NCBI GenBank assembly: GCA_050084515.1
Contig: CM114273.1
Span: forward strand, 33,294,001-33,358,000
DNA length: 64,000 nucleotides
Origin: Blasia pusilla
Taxonomy: Eukaryota > Marchantiophyta > Marchantiopsida > Blasiales
Direction: 5' to 3'
Under the pieces are notes generated by a model. The model saw nothing but the letters and a program-made list of their open reading frames with translations, searched no databases and was not told the DNA's origin. The position numbers and the translations under genes are program-made. This document shows, piece by piece, positions 60,243-64,000 of the stretch (the first letter of the stretch is position 1; every line of letters begins with the position of its first letter).

Positions 60243-62419
60243 AATACCAATGCAAATATAATCAAGGACTCTATAAGTTGTTACTCCTCCTTTAACTAGA
60301 AAATTACCATATTTTGTGGAAGACTATTTAACGGATCTTGGCGTAGAACCAAACTAAGAGGGTTTCACAAGGTGGTTTCATACACCCCCCTTTTAAACAA
60401 ATGAGCTGTTATGCATGATTTTTTCCCATCTTTGCTATTGCTTTATCTTAGCAAATTCAGCAAGAGGCATTATGTCTATATATAAGTTATGTGCATGTAT
60501 TATGATAAGTCATGTATCATACTCTATCTCTAGGCTCATAGAGTCTTGGGGGCCTATAGTTTATTAGCTATGAATAAGCCTCCCCATGGAGAGGTATTGT
60601 ATAGCTTGATTAATTAATCCCTTTGCTTATAGTTTCGTTCCCACTTCAACATCAACTTATTTCCTTATCAATTTGAAGTGGCAACTCTTGATGGTTGTGA
60701 GGCATTATTCTATGGGATATACTCTATTCTTAATATTCATCCAATTGAATAGCAATTCAAATCCATGTGGCTAATGTATTCAATTTAGCTTTTTGTACGA
60801 TCATATTCAAGGAGTTATGCTATATAGGAGAAGAACTAGTGGTCTTGTTCTATTTTCCCACTCCTTCCATGCCTATAATACGCCCATTATTTATTCTTAC
60901 TATACCATTTCTGAAGAATAAAGTATTGTCCAATCAACATGTGGCATGCGTTAAGGTAATCCTATGGATGGCCCATTTTTTTTGCGATTGCGCATTTTCA
61001 AGCATCAATCCAAGATTTTCCATCTTTTATATTCCCTTCTATTGTGGATGATACTCTTATTGAATTTATAGATCCTTTTTCTTAAAAAAATTCTTATTCA
61101 TACTCATCTTTTTATTGAGAACTCTCTATCTTAAACCTTCAAATCTTACTCAATAAATGTCAAGTATGGTCTCCTTTATACACTCCCTTAATATTTGCTC
61201 CACCTAATTTTGATTTTGTTGTGTATATTGAAGAATTTTTGAGTTCTTGGTGTCCAAATTAGCTTCATAGATGATGTACGCAAGCTCTTGAGGCTCTTTT
61301 TTAAGATATAGAATGGTTTCATCTTTTTATCTTCGTCATCTAGAGATCCCCAAATTTCTTACGTGATTCTCTTATAATTTTTTTCTTTCGGATCCTTCTT
61401 ACCTTCTTGGCACTTTTCTTCTCACCTAAGTGTTCTTATATCTATTGATAAGTTTTGGAATTTCTATCATGGAAAAATTCCATCAATTTCTTGCAACTGG
61501 TCATAATACTTTGATTGGAGATGATTATCATACACATCTACTCTAGATCTCTTGAGTGCCAGTCTTGTGTGTTATGAAAGCTTGCATTCAACAAGATATG
61601 CTCTAATTAGTAATTTTCATCCAAATGCATTTAACTTTTTCATAATGTGGGTCAATCAACCTTCTGTCTCCCAAGTCTAGATCTCGAGTCATCCTTCAAG
61701 CTCAACATATGTAGATTGGGTCAAATATTGACCTAATTAACCCCTCAATCATGAATATATGAAAATTATTGAAGACTTGGGATACACTTCTAAGTTTAGG
61801 GATCTGAAACGATGCTAACGCATTTAGCAATCCTAATTATCTAATGCACCAAAATTGATTCTCTTATGAGAACTCAATTTCTAAGCTTTAGATCAAGGTC
61901 CAAGGTTAACATCCAAAATTGGACTACTTGGATTTGGCTTGGTGTGAAAACCTTAACCCAACCTATGGCTTTGGTTCACCCTAATGGTTACAAACTTCCT
62001 TAGAGACCCTCTCCCATATATATAGTTCTAGAGAAATTTATCCCTTCCTCTTTTCCCAAGAATTCCTCTTGGATCGTTGACCAAAACTATTATTTTGATG
62101 GTTCAAGGTATTTTTCAAGACTTTTTCTTGTGCATTTGTCAAGATCTTTAGTGCCTTGGAATGGTCTCACAAGATTTACAACGCCATTTTTATCATCCCA
62201 AACACAAATTAGGTTTGATCGTTATGACCTCAAACGTGAAGAATCCCCAAACATTGAGTGAAGTTCCAAGGTTTGTTGATGTCTCTTGAGAGTCCAAGTC
62301 TTTTGGAACTTGAGCTCTTCATAAGTTCTACCCATCATTTGATCATGCACTTGCACCTCATAATCATCATCATTCAAGATGCCCATCAAGACTTGCATCT
62401 CACTTTTGCAATTCATGTC
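58621..62419. other. AT-rich DNA, probably old decayed transposons
   Basis: The plus strand is pyrimidine-rich with scattered short frames. It may be the left part of the repeat seen as copy B, since copy A is cut by the window edge. No domain could be read. Confidence 0.4.
60189..60241. repeat. (CT)n microsatellite
   Basis: Uninterrupted CT dinucleotide tract of about 26 units. Confidence 0.96.
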
Positions 62420-63620
62420 TCACTCATGAAACTCCAAAGCATTCTCATCCTAATTGTGTATTTCTTTATAATCTTTTGGATTTTCTTCTTCCATAATCAT
62501 GTATGTGCTAATAAGTTTTTCCGAAGAGTTTTGTTTGGACTTTTTTTCCATTTGCTACAAAAGCTATAATAATTCCCTTTCAATTAATTTTTCATAAAAG
62601 GGCTCGATTGACTTCAAGAGCTTATCTTTGAGAATTTGCACCAAATTTTCTTTTCAAGTATTCTCTATGAGACAAGCTTTTACACTCATCGAGGTCGTCC
62701 ATATTTATGTGTGGGTTTAAGAATGAGGGCTTGGCTTATTGCAAATTCTTTTATTCTTCCATGTCATCTTTGTGGAGTATATTCTTAATAGATGTGCACT
62801 CAGGCGTTGGACTTCTTCATCCTTCTCAACTTGGTGTGCCCAATTGTATACGCGGGGAGCTTGTTGATACAAAGGGTATGCACATTCATTGACATGCGCA
62901 TCGTGGAGAACAAATGATAACCCATAATGTGATGAGGGAGGAACTAACATCAATGGCTCTGAGGCTCGTATCATAGAATATATCGTTAGTAAGAGAAAGT
63001 ACATATCCTACCTTCTACTACACAAAGAAACTTTTATTGATAAGGTAACTTTATTATATCTCACAGTGACTTTTATCTATATCAGGTGATGTAATGGTTG
63101 CTTGTCCAACACATTTTAAATGGTTGTATTAGCCAATATAATAGCAAGAATGAAGGAGTTAAGTTATGTAGGGAGACCTACGACTGATGGATGTTCTTTT
63201 TGTAGTGGAATTTTTTTGGCAATTATATGTGTTTTTTGACACTTTCTTAAAACACGTGCTCGAGCCCGTGCTTACTATTCGCTTGAGAATCATCAACTTA
63301 TACCTTCTCATAGTTCTTTCTATATTTTCAATTCTTATTATTGATAATATATCTCTGTGGCACACTCGCATTATAACCTACAGAGTTACCGGCATTGTTT
63401 TGTCGAGTCCAAGAGGTTGGTGACCACTTATGTTGTCATCCATTTATGTCTAAATAACCACAAGTATTCATGTCGGATTTGTTTCAAGTTATGAATCTTG
63501 TAGCTCAAGGAGTTTTTTTTTCCCATTGTTGACTTGTTTGCAACAAGCCGTTTTTCTTTTTACACTAGTTCTTTCATTTCTTGCCTTGCTCCCTTCTTGG
63601 GATATTGGTACATATAATTT
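62420..63620 (+). repeat. Dispersed repeat, copy B
   Basis: Direct-orientation partner of the repeat at the window start, sharing blocks in the same order with small indels. Reading frames differ between the two copies, so neither is likely to be coding now. Confidence 0.7.
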
Positions 63621-63906
63621 TCCTCTTTTGAGATGTTTTCTAATAAAATGGACAGGTCTTCTCTTGAAATAATATTTTTATACCAATTTGAATTTCCCTT
63701 TTTTTTCAATTAAGTTGTTTTATATTCCTTAAGAAATCATTAATTATTTGAATGTCTAGTTTTGAGGACTTCTCTAATCTCTTTCATTTCAATATAGGCG
63801 AGTCGTCCATAAGTTAGTAAGGCCTATGGTACGCACAACGGTTGTCGCGTCATTTTTTTACCATTCACGTCAATGTGGTTGTCGTATCATTCTTTAACTA
63901 TGCACA
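63621..63906. other. AT-rich spacer
   Basis: No gene seen. The words TTGTCGCGTCATT and GTTGTCGTATCATT near 63840-63890 repeat with a 47-bp offset. Confidence 0.4.
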
Positions 63907-64000
63907 CTAGTAAGGTGCCCGCGTGATGCACGGGAAATAAAAAATTGATGGAGGAACTTTTGCTTGTGCCCGTGATAGCAATGCTATACACAAATTCATT
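63907..64000 (-). mobile_element. Helitron-like element, 3' end only (cut by window edge)
   Basis: The minus strand ends CCCGTGCATCACGCGGGCA, then CCTTA and CTAG before a T, nearly identical to the 3' end at 35862. The 5' part lies outside the window. Confidence 0.6.

Overview
The window is plant nuclear DNA. The evidence is a three-exon gene of the plant-specific DUF506 family with about 210-nt GT-AG introns, a retrotransposon with a plant-style CHG/CG decay pattern, Helitron-like elements, and long AT-rich gene-free tracts. I favour a seed-free land plant (for example a bryophyte) or another streptophyte. No sequence here fixes the species.

Layout. 1-6.8 kb: dispersed and tandem repeats and simple repeats, including a (TG)97 tract and a diverged 350-bp tandem array. 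6.8-12.9 kb: a decayed LTR-retrotransposon-like element whose polyprotein reads gag, zinc knuckle, aspartic protease, a C5 cytosine DNA methyltransferase (DNMT), then reverse transcriptase (RT). The RT start is inverted by a fold-back rearrangement. This is the main discovery of the window. 12.9-19 kb: AT-rich DNA with two short Helitron-like elements, then gene-free DNA of mixed composition. 19.6-21.7 kb: the only convincing host gene, a minus-strand DUF506 (PDDEXK_6) gene with a TATA box, two introns and poly(A) signals. 22-25 kb: its GC-rich upstream region. 25-38 kb: an AT-rich repeat desert with a 155-bp-arm hairpin, other inverted and tandem repeats, and two tandem pairs of Helitron-like elements. 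38-58.6 kb: alternating GC-rich islands (about 38-44, 46.5-50.5, 51.6-52.4, 52.7-53.3 and 56.5-58.6 kb) and AT-rich tracts. None of the islands holds an open frame I can recognise. 58.6-64 kb: AT-rich DNA carrying a second copy of the repeat that opens the window, and a Helitron-like end cut by the window edge.

How the parts relate. The retroelement encoded a capsid, a protease, a methyltransferase and an RT in one polyprotein order. Retroelements that captured a DNMT are known from charophytes and dinoflagellates (de Mendoza et al. 2018), so the principle is described; this copy's order and its rearranged end are specific observations. By my reading every in-frame stop in the element is TAG or TGA, never TAA, which fits decay by deamination of methylated cytosine. 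The short Helitron-like copies are too small to encode proteins and would depend on an autonomous partner not seen here.
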